This document shows, piece by piece, positions 35,989-45,078 of a stretch of DNA of 64,000 nucleotides. The stretch lies in NCBI GenBank assembly GCA_020630595.1, contig JAHDBC010000003.1, positions 81,205 to 145,204 on the forward strand, given 5' to 3'. Under the pieces are notes generated by a model. The model was not told where the DNA came from. It saw nothing but the letters and a program-made list of their open reading frames with translations, and searched no databases. The DNA is from Planktomarina sp. GTDB lineage: Bacteria; Pseudomonadota; Alphaproteobacteria; Rhodobacterales; Rhodobacteraceae. Both the position numbers and the translations under genes were made by a program. Numbering within the stretch: the first letter of the stretch is position 1; every line of letters begins with the position of its first letter.

Positions 35989-36752
35989 CCCATCCAACGT
36001 TTCCGGATTTGAAGGGTGCGTCCGTCTATATCACCGGGGGCGGTTCCGGCATCGGTGCCGCGCTGACGGATGGGTTCATGGCACAAGGCGCGAAGGTCGC
36101 GTTTATCGGGCGGTCTGATGCGACCGAATTTTGCGACGCCATGGAAGCAAAGCATGGCGTCCGTCCGTTGTTCATTCAGGGTGATATCACCGACACCAAA
36201 GGGTTGAAATCCAGCATGGATCAGGCCGCAAAGGCGCATGGCCCGATCACAACATTGGTCAACAATGCCGCCAACGACAAACGCCACAGCACGCAAGATG
36301 TGACCGAAGAATTCTGGGATTGGATGATTGCCATCAACCTGAAAGCCTATTTCTTTGCCTGTCAGCACGCGGCCCCGATGATGCGGGACGCCGGTTTCGG
36401 TTCGATCATCAACTTTTCGTCCATCAGCTACATGATGGGCAACGAAGGATACCCAATCTACACCACCTCCAATTCTGGCATCAATGGTATGACCCGCAGT
36501 TTGGCGCGCGAATTCGGGCCGGATAAGATCCGTGTGAACGCCTTGGCCCCGGGCTGGGTCATGACGGAAAAACAACTGGATCTGTGGGCCACGGAAGACG
36601 CGCTTCAGGATCAGTTGGACCGCCAGTGTCTGAAAGATCCGCTGCAGCCAGACGACATTGTCGGCACGACATTGTTTCTGGCGTCCAACGCATCAAAGAT
36701 GATGACCGGGCAGGCCGTGGTTGTAGACGGCGGTGTGGTGGTGACGGGCTGA
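35985..36752 (+). CDS. SDR-family protein, galactose dehydrogenase-like, catalytic Lys replaced by Asn
   Basis: 255-aa short-chain dehydrogenase. The cofactor loop TGGGSGIG, the NNAAND motif and the catalytic Ser146 (FSSISYMMG) and Tyr159 are present. In the YxxxK motif the Lys is replaced: the sequence reads Y159-TTS-N163 (codon AAT at 36471). By position in the operon it should oxidise D-galactose to galactonolactone, the first step of the De Ley-Doudoroff route. The missing Lys normally lowers the Tyr pKa and binds the ribose, so activity is uncertain. It is coupled to the alpha-galactosidase (ATGA) and to dgoK (TGATG). Confidence 0.85.
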   Translation: MTHPTFPDLKGASVYITGGGSGIGAALTDGFMAQGAKVAFIGRSDATEFCDAMEAKHGVRPLFIQGDITDTKGLKSSMDQAAKAHGPITTLVNNAANDKRHSTQDVTEEFWDWMIAINLKAYFFACQHAAPMMRDAGFGSIINFSSISYMMGNEGYPIYTTSNSGINGMTRSLAREFGPDKIRVNALAPGWVMTEKQLDLWATEDALQDQLDRQCLKDPLQPDDIVGTTLFLASNASKMMTGQAVVVDGGVVVTG

Positions 36753-37660
36753 TGGCAGGCGCTGTTTCATATCCCGCATGGATTGCCGTTGACTGGGGCA
36801 CCAGCAACCTGCGCGCATGGGCAATGTCGGACGATGGCCATGACGTTGATCATGTGACGTCAGACCGTGGCATGGGGCGTTTGGCCCATGGGGATTTTGA
36901 ACCAACCTTGATGTCAATTTTGGCGCCTTGGGTGGGCGACAGACCCACGACGGTTGTGGCCTGCGGTATGGTGGGGTCGCGGCAGGGTTGGGTCGAAGCG
37001 CCTTACACGCAAGTGCCCTGCAAACCGCAATCGGGCATTGTGACAGCCCCCGTGCAGTCCAATATTCTGCGGGTTCATGTGATTGGCGGCGTAAAGCAAG
37101 ACGCCCCATCGGACGTCATGCGCGGCGAAGAAACGCAAATTGCCGGGTTTCTTGCCCTGAACCCGGATTGGGATGGGGTGATCTGCCTTCCCGGAACGCA
37201 CACGAAATGGGCCCATATCAGTGCTGGGGAAATCGTCAGTTTTCAAACATTCATGACGGGTGAAATCTTTGCGCTGTTGTCCAAACAGTCCATTCTGCGG
37301 CATTCGGTTTCTGACGCATGGGACGATGATGTGTTTGTTGACACGTTGTCAGACGCGATGGCGCGGCCCGAAGCCTTGGCCGCGCGACTGTTTCACATTC
37401 GTGCGCAGGGGTTGTTGCACGGGGCCGATGATGGGTGGTCTGCGGCCCGTCTGTCGGGGTTGTTGGTGGGCGCAGAACTTGCGGCTGCACGTCCTTATTG
37501 GTTGGGCCAGTCTGTCGCGGTCATTGGCCCGCAAACGCTGGCCCAACACTATGTAACGGCGCTGCAGGCGCAGGCCGTTCCGACCCTGCAAACCGATGCA
37601 ACGCAAATGACACTGGCGGGTTTGAAAGCGGCCTATGCCAGTTTGAAAGGAACGCCATGA
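36752..37660 (+). CDS. dgoK: 2-dehydro-3-deoxygalactonokinase
   Basis: 302-aa sugar-acid kinase that phosphorylates 2-dehydro-3-deoxy-D-galactonate with ATP. The N-terminal phosphate motif AVDWGTSNLRAWAM, CGMVGSRQGWVEAPY and LPGTHTKWAHI are DgoK signatures. It starts at TGATG on the SDR stop and overlaps dgoA by 4 bp. Length is normal for the family. Confidence 0.94.
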   Translation: MAGAVSYPAWIAVDWGTSNLRAWAMSDDGHDVDHVTSDRGMGRLAHGDFEPTLMSILAPWVGDRPTTVVACGMVGSRQGWVEAPYTQVPCKPQSGIVTAPVQSNILRVHVIGGVKQDAPSDVMRGEETQIAGFLALNPDWDGVICLPGTHTKWAHISAGEIVSFQTFMTGEIFALLSKQSILRHSVSDAWDDDVFVDTLSDAMARPEALAARLFHIRAQGLLHGADDGWSAARLSGLLVGAELAAARPYWLGQSVAVIGPQTLAQHYVTALQAQAVPTLQTDATQMTLAGLKAAYASLKGTP

Positions 37661-38256
37661 CGCGGTCAATCATTGCCATCCTGCGCGGCGTGACAACCCC
37701 CGAAGCGCCAGACATTGCGCAGGCGTTGTTCGATGCGGGGATCGATAAGATCGAAGTGCCGATGAATTCACCCGACCCGATCAGATCGATCGAAGCGATC
37801 GTTCATCGGCTGCAGGATCAGGCGTTGATCGGGGCGGGAACCGTTCTTTCCACAGCCCAGGTCGATGCCGTGGCCGATGTTGGGGGCACGTTGATCGTTT
37901 CCCCCAACTGCGACCCCGATGTGATCCGCCACACCGTGGCCCGTGGCCTGCAATCATGGCCCGGTGTTTTCACCCCGACCGAAGCTTTTGCCGCATTGGC
38001 CGCCGGGGCCACGGGATTGAAACTGTTTCCCGGTGACATGGCCGGACCGGCTGGCATGAAGGCCATGCGGGCCGTGTTGCCGCCGGGCACACAGGTTTAC
38101 GCAGTTGGCGGCGCAGGCGCAGATAATTTTGCCCAGTGGCACATGGCATCGGCGGATGGCTATGGCATTGGATCGGCAATTTACAAACCCGGCGATTCAG
38201 CCGACGTCGTCGCAGAAAAGGCACGCAGGATTGTTGCCGCCTATGACGCGCTATGA
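37657..38256 (+). CDS. dgoA: 2-dehydro-3-deoxy-6-phosphogalactonate aldolase
   Basis: 199-aa class I aldolase of the KDPG/KDPGal family that yields pyruvate and glyceraldehyde 3-phosphate. The barrel motifs IAILRGVTTPEA, KIEVPMNSP, GAGTVLS and the Schiff-base lysine in TGLKLFPGDM are visible. The GAILRGI-type start and MNSPDP favour the KDPGal form over Eda, which agrees with dgoK directly upstream. ATGA overlaps link it to both neighbours. Confidence 0.94.
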   Translation: MTRSIIAILRGVTTPEAPDIAQALFDAGIDKIEVPMNSPDPIRSIEAIVHRLQDQALIGAGTVLSTAQVDAVADVGGTLIVSPNCDPDVIRHTVARGLQSWPGVFTPTEAFAALAAGATGLKLFPGDMAGPAGMKAMRAVLPPGTQVYAVGGAGADNFAQWHMASADGYGIGSAIYKPGDSADVVAEKARRIVAAYDAL

Positions 38257-39095
38257 TGCAGGTCTATGATGCCACGCCGTGCGCCCATGGCGAAGGGCCG
38301 TTGTGGCATCCCGTGCGCAATGAATTGTTCTGGTTTGATATCGACAGCCACCGCTTGATGTCCAAGGCGCGTGTTTGGCAGTTTGACGAACCCGTGTCTG
38401 CGGCAGGTTGGGTGGATGCGGATCGATTGTTGATCGCGTCAGCATCGGAATTGTTTGTGTTTGATCTGCAATCAGGGGCAGCCCGTCATATTGCCCCGCT
38501 GGAAGCGGACAAGCCCGAAAATCGATCCAATGATGGGCGGGCCGATCCGCAAGGCGGTTTCTGGATTGGCACCATGGGCCGCGACGCACAGCCGAATGCA
38601 GGGGCCATCTATCGCTATTATCGCGGTGATTTGCGCGTTCTGATGACGGATATCACGATCACGAATTCCATCTGCTTTGCCCCTGACGGGCGCACTGCCT
38701 ATTATTGCGATACGCTTTCCAAACAGATCATGGCGACTGCGCTGGACGCGGACGGATGGCCCACAGGCCTGGCGCGCGTTGCTGTGGATATGACTGCGAC
38801 AGGTGAACATCCTGATGGATCGGTTGTGGATGCGGATGGCAACATCTGGAATGCGCAATGGGGGGACGCCCGTTTGGCCTGTTATGCCCCAACCGGCGCA
38901 CTGATCACCACGGTGCCTGTGCCCGCCCCGCATGTGTCATGCCCCGCATTTGCTGGGGCGACGGGGCAATTGTTTGCCACGACTTCGCGTCAGGGCTTGA
39001 CCGATGCGGCGTTGTCCGCAAATCCGGCGCATGGTCAAACCTTTGTGACGCAGGTTCCGTTTCAAGGTCAGCCGGAACATCAAGTTATCCTTTAA
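38253..39095 (+). CDS. SMP-30/gluconolactonase-family lactonase
   Basis: 280-aa six-bladed propeller hydrolase. The metal-site segments HGEGPLWHP, ENRSNDGRADPQGGFWIGTMG, ITNSICFAPDG and HPDGSVVDADGNIWNA are all present. In this operon it probably opens D-galactono-1,4-lactone to galactonate; in other operons the family opens gluconolactone or arabinolactone, so the exact substrate is inferred. The start overlaps dgoA by 4 bp. Confidence 0.92.
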   Translation: MMQVYDATPCAHGEGPLWHPVRNELFWFDIDSHRLMSKARVWQFDEPVSAAGWVDADRLLIASASELFVFDLQSGAARHIAPLEADKPENRSNDGRADPQGGFWIGTMGRDAQPNAGAIYRYYRGDLRVLMTDITITNSICFAPDGRTAYYCDTLSKQIMATALDADGWPTGLARVAVDMTATGEHPDGSVVDADGNIWNAQWGDARLACYAPTGALITTVPVPAPHVSCPAFAGATGQLFATTSRQGLTDAALSANPAHGQTFVTQVPFQGQPEHQVIL

Positions 39096-39110
39096 CCCAA
39101 AGGTGCAGCC

Positions 39111-40988
39111 ATGAAACGAACCCTTGGCGTCTGTTATTACCCCGAACACTGGCCCGAAGATATGTGGGCCCGTGACGCAGCACAGATGGTTGAAACCGGC
39201 CTGTCTTGGGTTCGGATCGGGGAATTTGCATGGTCGCGGATGGAACCCCAGCCGGGGCAGTTCGATTGGGGCTGGCTGGACCGCGCCATTGATGTGCTGG
39301 GCGGGGCCGGGTTGCAGGTGATCCTTGGAACGCCAACGGCGACACCGCCGCGGTGGATGGCAGACAAACATCCCGACATGTTTGCCTTTGACGATCAGGG
39401 GCGGCCACGGGGGTTTGGTTCGCGCCGACACTACTGTTTTTCACATGATGCCTACCGCGAAGAATCCCGGCGGATCACCCGCCTGATGGCCGAACGATAT
39501 GGCAAGAACCCCCATGTGGCGGCGTGGCAGACAGACAATGAATATGATTGTCACGACACGGCGATATCCTATTCCCCCCATGCGCGTGCGGCGTTTCAAG
39601 ATTGGTGTGCACAACGGTATCAATCCACCGATGCATTGAACCGGGCATGGGGCAATGTGTTCTGGTCCATGGACTATGATCGGTTTGATCAGATCGAATT
39701 GCCCAATCTGACTGTCACGGAACCCAATCCCGCGCATGTGCTGGCGTTTCGGCGGTTCAGCAGCGATCAGGTGGTGCGGTTCAACCGCGTGCAATGCGAT
39801 GAAATCCGTGCTTATTCCGCTGCGCCCATTATCCACAATTTCATGGGGCGGATCACAGCCTTTGATCATTACGACGTGGGCGCAGATTTGGATATTTCCA
39901 GCTGGGACAGTTACCCGATGGGGTTCCTGTTGGATCGCATGGGCGCAACAGATGAAGAAAAAGCGCGCTATTTGCGGCAGGGTGATCCGGATTTTCAGGC
40001 GTTTCACCACGATCTGTACCGTGCCACATCCCGCGGGCGCTGGTGGATCATGGAACAACAGCCCGGTCCCGTGAACTGGGCGCCATGGAACCCCGCGCCG
40101 TTGCCCGGAATGCCGCGCCTGTGGGCGTGGGAGGCCTTTGCCCACGGTGCTGAAACCGTGTGTTATTTCCGCTGGCGACAGGCGCCCTTTGCCCAAGAAC
40201 AGATGCATGCGGGGCTGTTGCAGCCCAATTCTGATCCTGCACCCGCGCTGGATGAAGCGGCGCAAGTGGCGCGCGAAATGGGCCAGTTGGGCGATGTGGG
40301 CACGGCCACCGCGCGGGTCGCATTGGTGTTTGATTACGACAGCGCCTACGCATGGGAAGCACAGCCCCAAGGGGCAGATTTTGACTATTTCCAACTGGTG
40401 TTCGATTGCTACAAAGCCCTGCGGCGCAAGGGGCTGTCAGTGGATGTCGTGCCAAAGACCGTCGATGCTGCCGCCTATGGTTTGGTCTTTGCGCCCGGCT
40501 TGCTGACGGTGCCAGACTATCGTGGGGCGGGGCACGTGGTGTTGGGCCCCCGCGCCGGATCCAAGACCGAAGAATTTTCGATTCCCGATGGCGGTGCCCC
40601 CGATATTCAGGGGCTGGATTTGCATGTCCCGTTTGTGGAAACGCTGCCACCGTTTGCCCCGATCCCCGTGCAAGGGGGGGGTGCCATTCAAAAATGGCGC
40701 GATCAGCTGGAAGGGGCGGGCGCGATCTTTCAAACTGCCAGCGGTGCAGCGGCCGTGCGGCAGGGGAATCTGACGTATCTGGGCGGTTGGCCGGACGAGT
40801 TGTTCTGGGCGCGCATCATTGATGATGTCACAGCGTTGGTCGACATTGAAACAACTGATCTTCCCCGTGATTTGCGCCTGCGCGATACAGACACCCACCG
40901 ATTTTATTTCAACTACGGGCCGCACCCTGTGGACTTTGCCGGGCAAACCATTGACCCTGCAGGTGTCTATTGGGAGCCCCTGAAATGA
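39111..40988 (+). CDS. Beta-galactosidase, glycoside hydrolase family 42
   Basis: 625-aa cytoplasmic enzyme releasing terminal beta-galactosyl residues. The acid/base glutamate is E144 in WQTDNEYDCH and the nucleophile E315 in IMEQQPGPVNW. The N-terminus LGVCYYPEHWPEDMW is a GH42 signature. Residues about 380-580 match the trimerisation domain. It gives the operon the ability to use both alpha- and beta-galactosides. Fifteen bases separate it from the lactonase gene, and its stop overlaps the mutarotase start (ATGA). Confidence 0.95.
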   Translation: MKRTLGVCYYPEHWPEDMWARDAAQMVETGLSWVRIGEFAWSRMEPQPGQFDWGWLDRAIDVLGGAGLQVILGTPTATPPRWMADKHPDMFAFDDQGRPRGFGSRRHYCFSHDAYREESRRITRLMAERYGKNPHVAAWQTDNEYDCHDTAISYSPHARAAFQDWCAQRYQSTDALNRAWGNVFWSMDYDRFDQIELPNLTVTEPNPAHVLAFRRFSSDQVVRFNRVQCDEIRAYSAAPIIHNFMGRITAFDHYDVGADLDISSWDSYPMGFLLDRMGATDEEKARYLRQGDPDFQAFHHDLYRATSRGRWWIMEQQPGPVNWAPWNPAPLPGMPRLWAWEAFAHGAETVCYFRWRQAPFAQEQMHAGLLQPNSDPAPALDEAAQVAREMGQLGDVGTATARVALVFDYDSAYAWEAQPQGADFDYFQLVFDCYKALRRKGLSVDVVPKTVDAAAYGLVFAPGLLTVPDYRGAGHVVLGPRAGSKTEEFSIPDGGAPDIQGLDLHVPFVETLPPFAPIPVQGGGAIQKWRDQLEGAGAIFQTASGAAAVRQGNLTYLGGWPDELFWARIIDDVTALVDIETTDLPRDLRLRDTDTHRFYFNYGPHPVDFAGQTIDPAGVYWEPLK

Positions 40989-41995
40989 TCGAACCCTTCG
41001 GCACCACACAAGATGGCACTGCTGTCGATGTGATTTCACTTGCATCGCCGGATCTTTCGGTGCGCGTGCTGACACTTGGCGCCGTGATCAATGACGTGCG
41101 GCTGACCGGGGTTGATTGGCCGCTGACGCTGGGATCAACAGGGGTCGCCGGGTATCAGGGACCATTGAACAGCTTTGGGTCGTTCATGGGGCCGGTCGTC
41201 AACCGCATCAAGGGATGCACGGCACAGATCGACGGCAAAACCTACACGTTTGAACGGCACCATTCGGGCAACCTGACCCAGCATTCGGGCAGCACCGCAT
41301 CCCACAAACAGGTCTGGACCGTTGCCGATCATTCCGATGCGCATGTCACACTGATCCTTGATTTGCCGGATGGGTTGGGGGGATTTCCGGGCAATCGGAC
41401 CATGACCGTGCGCTATGATGTCGACGGCAGCACCCTGCGCATGACCGCCAATGCGACGACGGATGCGGTCACGATCATGAACCCTGCCAACCATTCCTAT
41501 TGGGTGATGGACCCGGAAATGGGGTTCGGGGGTCATGTGCTGACCATCCATGCTGATAGATATACCCCTGCGGGTTCTGATCTTATGCCGACGGGCGCGG
41601 TTGACCCTGTGGATGGCACCGCCTTTGATTTTCGCGATGGCAAGGTTTTGACCGGGGATGACACCCAGTTTTTCGATCTGAACCTGTGCACCGCCGATGC
41701 ACGCGGGCCTGTTCGCCCTGTTGCGACCCTGCGCGGCACATCCGGGGTGCAGATGCAGATGTCCACCACGGAATGTGGTTTGCAGGTTTATGATTGCGGC
41801 ACGATCAAAGCGCCTGATTTCCCGTCACACCATGGCCCGGCCATCATGCCCTATTCCGGTGTCGCACTGGAAGCGCAGTCGTGGCCGGGGGCGCTGACCC
41901 ATGATCACTTCCCGTCTTATGTCCTGCGTCCCACGGAACCGTATGAACAAGTGACGCAGTGGGCGTTTTCGAAAGATGAACCGGCGGCGGGCTAG
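40985..41995 (+). CDS. Aldose 1-epimerase (mutarotase)
   Basis: 336-aa beta-sandwich enzyme interconverting alpha and beta anomers of galactose or glucose. The catalytic His regions (TQHSGSTASH and NPANHSYWVMD) and the C-terminal glutamate segment GVALEAQSWPGALTH are visible. It makes the beta anomer available to the galactose dehydrogenase. It is the last gene of the galactoside operon; a partial copy of a small repeat lies immediately after its stop. Confidence 0.92.
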   Translation: MIEPFGTTQDGTAVDVISLASPDLSVRVLTLGAVINDVRLTGVDWPLTLGSTGVAGYQGPLNSFGSFMGPVVNRIKGCTAQIDGKTYTFERHHSGNLTQHSGSTASHKQVWTVADHSDAHVTLILDLPDGLGGFPGNRTMTVRYDVDGSTLRMTANATTDAVTIMNPANHSYWVMDPEMGFGGHVLTIHADRYTPAGSDLMPTGAVDPVDGTAFDFRDGKVLTGDDTQFFDLNLCTADARGPVRPVATLRGTSGVQMQMSTTECGLQVYDCGTIKAPDFPSHHGPAIMPYSGVALEAQSWPGALTHDHFPSYVLRPTEPYEQVTQWAFSKDEPAAG

Positions 41996-41996
41996 C

Positions 41997-42009
41997 GCCC
42001 ACCCTACGG
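41997..42009. repeat. Partial copy of a small palindromic repeat
   Basis: GCCCACCCTACGG shares CCCACCCTACGG with the full repeat at 43910-43930. It lies just after the mutarotase stop codon. Confidence 0.4.
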
Positions 42010-42061
42010 ATTGAACGAAAAATCCCATAGGCTAAGGTGGACACCACCGCACAGGGACGCC

Positions 42062-42547
42062 ATGCAAAAGATCAAAATACATCCCCTTACGTCTGCGGCC
42101 TTTGCCCCATTTGGTGACGTGCTGGCCTTGCGCGATGCGCCGGACAAGATCATCAATCAGGGTCTGTGCGGGCGGCACCATGATCTGGCCGCATTGGATT
42201 TTGGCATGGATGCCCGCGCCGGGATCAGCCTGTTTGACGCACAACCGCGCAGCCTACCGTATCAGTTGGATATGATGGAACGCCACCCGGATGGATCGCA
42301 GGCATTTGTGCCCATGACCGCGCACCCTTTTTTGGTGATTGTGGCCCCCGATAACGGTGGGCAGCCGGGGCTTCCGCTTGCCTTTAGGACGGCGGCCCAT
42401 CAAGGGATCAATTTTCACCGTGGGACATGGCATGGCGTCTTGACGCCCCTTGCCGCACCGGGTCTGTTTGCTGTCGTAGACAGGATTGGCAAAACGCCAA
42501 ATCTGGAAGAACATTGGTTCGACACCCCCTACCTGATCACGGAGTAG
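42062..42547 (+). CDS. Ureidoglycolate lyase-like protein (AllA family)
   Basis: 161-aa cupin-like protein of the AllA family, which converts ureidoglycolate to glyoxylate and urea. Family blocks seen are AFAPFGDVLAL, the central MMERHPDGSQAFVPM, FLVIVAP and INFHRGTWHGVLTPL. AGGGA precedes the ATG. It is four bases upstream of a class III aminotransferase gene, which could use glyoxylate or pyruvate as amino acceptor (inference). No other allantoin genes are in the window. Confidence 0.88.
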   Translation: MQKIKIHPLTSAAFAPFGDVLALRDAPDKIINQGLCGRHHDLAALDFGMDARAGISLFDAQPRSLPYQLDMMERHPDGSQAFVPMTAHPFLVIVAPDNGGQPGLPLAFRTAAHQGINFHRGTWHGVLTPLAAPGLFAVVDRIGKTPNLEEHWFDTPYLITE

Positions 42548-42551
42548 CGCG

Positions 42552-43904
42552 ATGAAAGATCTGGACGAACTGAATGCCCTGAACGGCCAACAGTTGTGGC
42601 AACCCATGGGGCACCCGGGCGACACGCGCGCAAACCCCCCGGTGATCATCACACGGGCCGAAGGGGTGAACATCTTTGATGCAGACGGTCACGGCGTCGT
42701 CGATGCGGTCGGCGGCCTGTGGTGCGCCAATCTTGGATATTCGAACGATGTGGTCAAACAGGCCGTGGCCGACCAGATGCAGGTGTTGCCTTATTATTCC
42801 GCCTTTGCCGGAACCACGAACCCCACCGCGATCGAAGCGGCAGAGGCGGTGGTGAATTTCTTTGCAGACGATGGCATGGAACGGGTGTTCTTCACGTCTG
42901 GCGGGTCAGACAGCGTTGACACTGCCCTGCGTATGGCGCGCCAATATCATCGTCTGCGCGGCGAACCCCAGCGGACCAAATTTCTAAGTCTGAAAAAAGG
43001 CTATCATGGCACCCATTGGGGTGGCGCGTCCGTGAATGGCAACAACCGGTTTCGCATTGGCTATGAACCCCTGTTGCCGGGGTGTTTCCATATTCCGGCA
43101 CCCTATACCTACCGCAATCCGTTCGATGAAACGGACCCGGCCGCATTGGCCCAAAAAATTGCAAAGGTGATGGAGGATGAGATCGCATTTCAGGATCCGT
43201 CCACCATTGCGGCGTTCATCATGGAACCGATCTTGGGGGCAGGGGGCGTGATCGTCCCGGACCCCAGCTTTATGGGGCTGATGCGCGACATTTGCGACCG
43301 TCACGGGATTCTGTTCATCGCGGATGAAGTGATTTGCGGCTTTGGCCGCACCGGCGATTGGTCCGGGTCGCGCCATTGGGGTGTGAAGCCCGACATGATG
43401 ACCTGTGCCAAGGGCATCACATCGGCCTATTTCCCTGTGGGGGCCGTCATGATTGGCGGCAAGATGGCCGAAGTGTTTGAAAGCAACCAATCTGGCGAAG
43501 GATCGATCTGGACAGGCTATACCTATTCCGCGCATCCCGTCGGGATGGCCGCAGTCACCGCCTGTTTGTCCGAAACCCTGCGGTTGGATACCAAAACCAA
43601 CGCGGCGGCCATGGGCGACGCATTGTTCGCCGGTTTGCAAAGGCTGGGTGATGATTTCGACATCGTGGGCGATGTACGCGGGGGGCATGGGTTGATGTGC
43701 GGGCTGGAATTGGTTGGGGATACGGATGCGAAAACGCCGTTGGACCCGGCGCTTGTCAAACGGGTGCACAAAGCGACCTATGACGCTGGCACGATGGTGC
43801 GGATCGGGGGCAACAATCTGTTGATGTCGCCGCCGCTGATTTTGACCCAAGCGGATGTGGACACGATTCTGGCTTCGCTTCGCACTGGATTGGCTGCGGT
43901 GTGA
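42552..43904 (+). CDS. Class III (omega) aminotransferase
   Basis: 450-aa PLP enzyme. The cofactor-binding motifs TSGGSDSVDTALRMARQYH, FIADEVICGFGRTG and the Schiff-base lysine in MTCAKGITSAYFPVGA are present. It resembles omega-amino acid:pyruvate transaminases of Rhodobacterales; the amino donor cannot be told from the sequence. GGAG precedes the ATG, and it is in an operon with the AllA-like gene. It differs clearly from the taurine enzyme at 57795. Confidence 0.92.
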   Translation: MKDLDELNALNGQQLWQPMGHPGDTRANPPVIITRAEGVNIFDADGHGVVDAVGGLWCANLGYSNDVVKQAVADQMQVLPYYSAFAGTTNPTAIEAAEAVVNFFADDGMERVFFTSGGSDSVDTALRMARQYHRLRGEPQRTKFLSLKKGYHGTHWGGASVNGNNRFRIGYEPLLPGCFHIPAPYTYRNPFDETDPAALAQKIAKVMEDEIAFQDPSTIAAFIMEPILGAGGVIVPDPSFMGLMRDICDRHGILFIADEVICGFGRTGDWSGSRHWGVKPDMMTCAKGITSAYFPVGAVMIGGKMAEVFESNQSGEGSIWTGYTYSAHPVGMAAVTACLSETLRLDTKTNAAAMGDALFAGLQRLGDDFDIVGDVRGGHGLMCGLELVGDTDAKTPLDPALVKRVHKATYDAGTMVRIGGNNLLMSPPLILTQADVDTILASLRTGLAAV

Positions 43905-43909
43905 CGTGC

Positions 43910-43930
43910 GGTGGGTTTCACCCACCCTAC
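43910..43930. repeat. Small palindromic repeat, copy 1
   Basis: The 21-bp sequence containing GGTGGGTTTCACCCACC is a hairpin followed by CTAC. It is the exact reverse complement of 57759-57779. It lies six bases after the aminotransferase stop, between converging genes, and may act as a REP-like transcript end. Confidence 0.7.
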
Positions 43931-43990
43931 GGGCTTGCGTCCATCAGGAAATATAACGAAGTTTGTGTGGGGTGGGGGTGAACACACCGC

Positions 43991-44962
43991 TTACCCCTGC
44001 ATTAGCGCGTTCGCTTCTGACACCAAATCACGGCCCATCTGTTTGAACAGATCACCGTAATCCAGCGTCACCCAGTTTTCCGCGATTTTGTTGTTTTCGA
44101 TCCGATAAAAATCCATCACCCGCAGGGTCAGCGGTTGGCCTGTCGCGGGTTGGCCCAGGTAATCGCCCTGAAACGTCATGGTCATGGACGGCCAGCCTGA
44201 CACACAGGCATAGTTTCCATCCCCAAACCGGCAGTAATGGTTGCCACCTTTGCGATCTGGAAAGGCATGCAAAAACGGGGTCCGGTGGTCTTTGGAAAAC
44301 CCGGCCCATTCATAGTTTGATCCGATGCCGGCGGGGCCATACCACATCATATCATCAGCCCAGGCCCCATCCGTGCCCGTTTGCCCTGCGGATGTACCGG
44401 TTTCGGGGTCGTAGACATGCAAATCCCCCAGCATGCGTTCGACCAATGCCAAGGATGCCGCCCCATCCCCAACCGGGCGCAGACCATCCTGTGTGGCCGG
44501 GGCCGGGAACGTGATTTCGGTGCCCAGCGAAGGCAAGGGCAGGCAGCCGGATTGATGCATCACATCGGGCAAATCAAAAATGATCTTTGCTTCGGCAATC
44601 TGCCCATCGACAATCCTGTAAAATTCGCCAGCGCGCAGAAAAACCAGTTTGTGGCTGGGGCGCAGGCCGAACAGCGGTGCGTCGAACGTGCCAACATAGT
44701 GGGTGACACAACTGACCCAGTCACCGCGTTCGGCGCGGTTGTTTTGCCCCGCCAGAAAGATCAGATCGCGGCGGTAAAGCCCGGTCAACGCGCGGCGCAG
44801 TTCTGATACGAATCCATCCAGAATCGCCTGACGCCCCGACACATGGTTCACCGGCCATGCCGCATCCAGCGTCGCATCTGCGGCCCAAAGGTCTGCGTGG
44901 TCGGTTGGATGTTTCCAAAATGCTGCGAGTTTAGGCCGTATTTCGTCGCGTTGATTGATCAT
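43991..44962 (-). CDS. SnoaL/NTF2-like protein, two-domain (member A)
   Basis: 323-aa soluble protein with two tandem SnoaL-like (ester/polyketide cyclase-type) alpha+beta cone domains (about residues 20-165 and 185-320). Each ends with a related signature: GEFYRIVDGQIAEAKIIFDL and MDFYRIENNKIAENWVTLDY, the latter followed by GDLFKQMG. There is no signal peptide. It is divergent from the ABC transporter operon over 116 bp containing a LacI-type operator, so it is probably under the same control. The start is MINQRDEIRPK at 44962; an upstream in-frame TTG near 44989 is possible. It has no close active-site motif that tells its reaction. Confidence 0.82.
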   Translation of the reverse strand: MINQRDEIRPKLAAFWKHPTDHADLWAADATLDAAWPVNHVSGRQAILDGFVSELRRALTGLYRRDLIFLAGQNNRAERGDWVSCVTHYVGTFDAPLFGLRPSHKLVFLRAGEFYRIVDGQIAEAKIIFDLPDVMHQSGCLPLPSLGTEITFPAPATQDGLRPVGDGAASLALVERMLGDLHVYDPETGTSAGQTGTDGAWADDMMWYGPAGIGSNYEWAGFSKDHRTPFLHAFPDRKGGNHYCRFGDGNYACVSGWPSMTMTFQGDYLGQPATGQPLTLRVMDFYRIENNKIAENWVTLDYGDLFKQMGRDLVSEANALMQG

Positions 44963-45007
44963 TGCGGGGGTCCAGATGCTTTTGTTCAAAAAAATCCAAC
45001 TCCCCCC

Positions 45008-45055
45008 TTGGCAAAGCGGGGCGGGTAAGTCTAGCCTTTTTGCAAACGTGTGCAA
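45008..45055 (+). promoter_or_regulatory. LacI-type operator with putative promoter
   Basis: TTGCAAACGTGTGCAA at 45040-45055 is a 16-bp palindrome with one mismatch and a central CG, the form of LacI/GalR-family operators. It lies 24 bp before the ATPase start codon. A possible -35 TTGGCA is at 45008-45013 with a weak -10 near 45032, placing the operator at the transcription start. The LacI gene at 53430 ends the same operon. Confidence 0.65.
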
Positions 45056-45078
45056 TACGCGCGGACAGGGAGACGACA

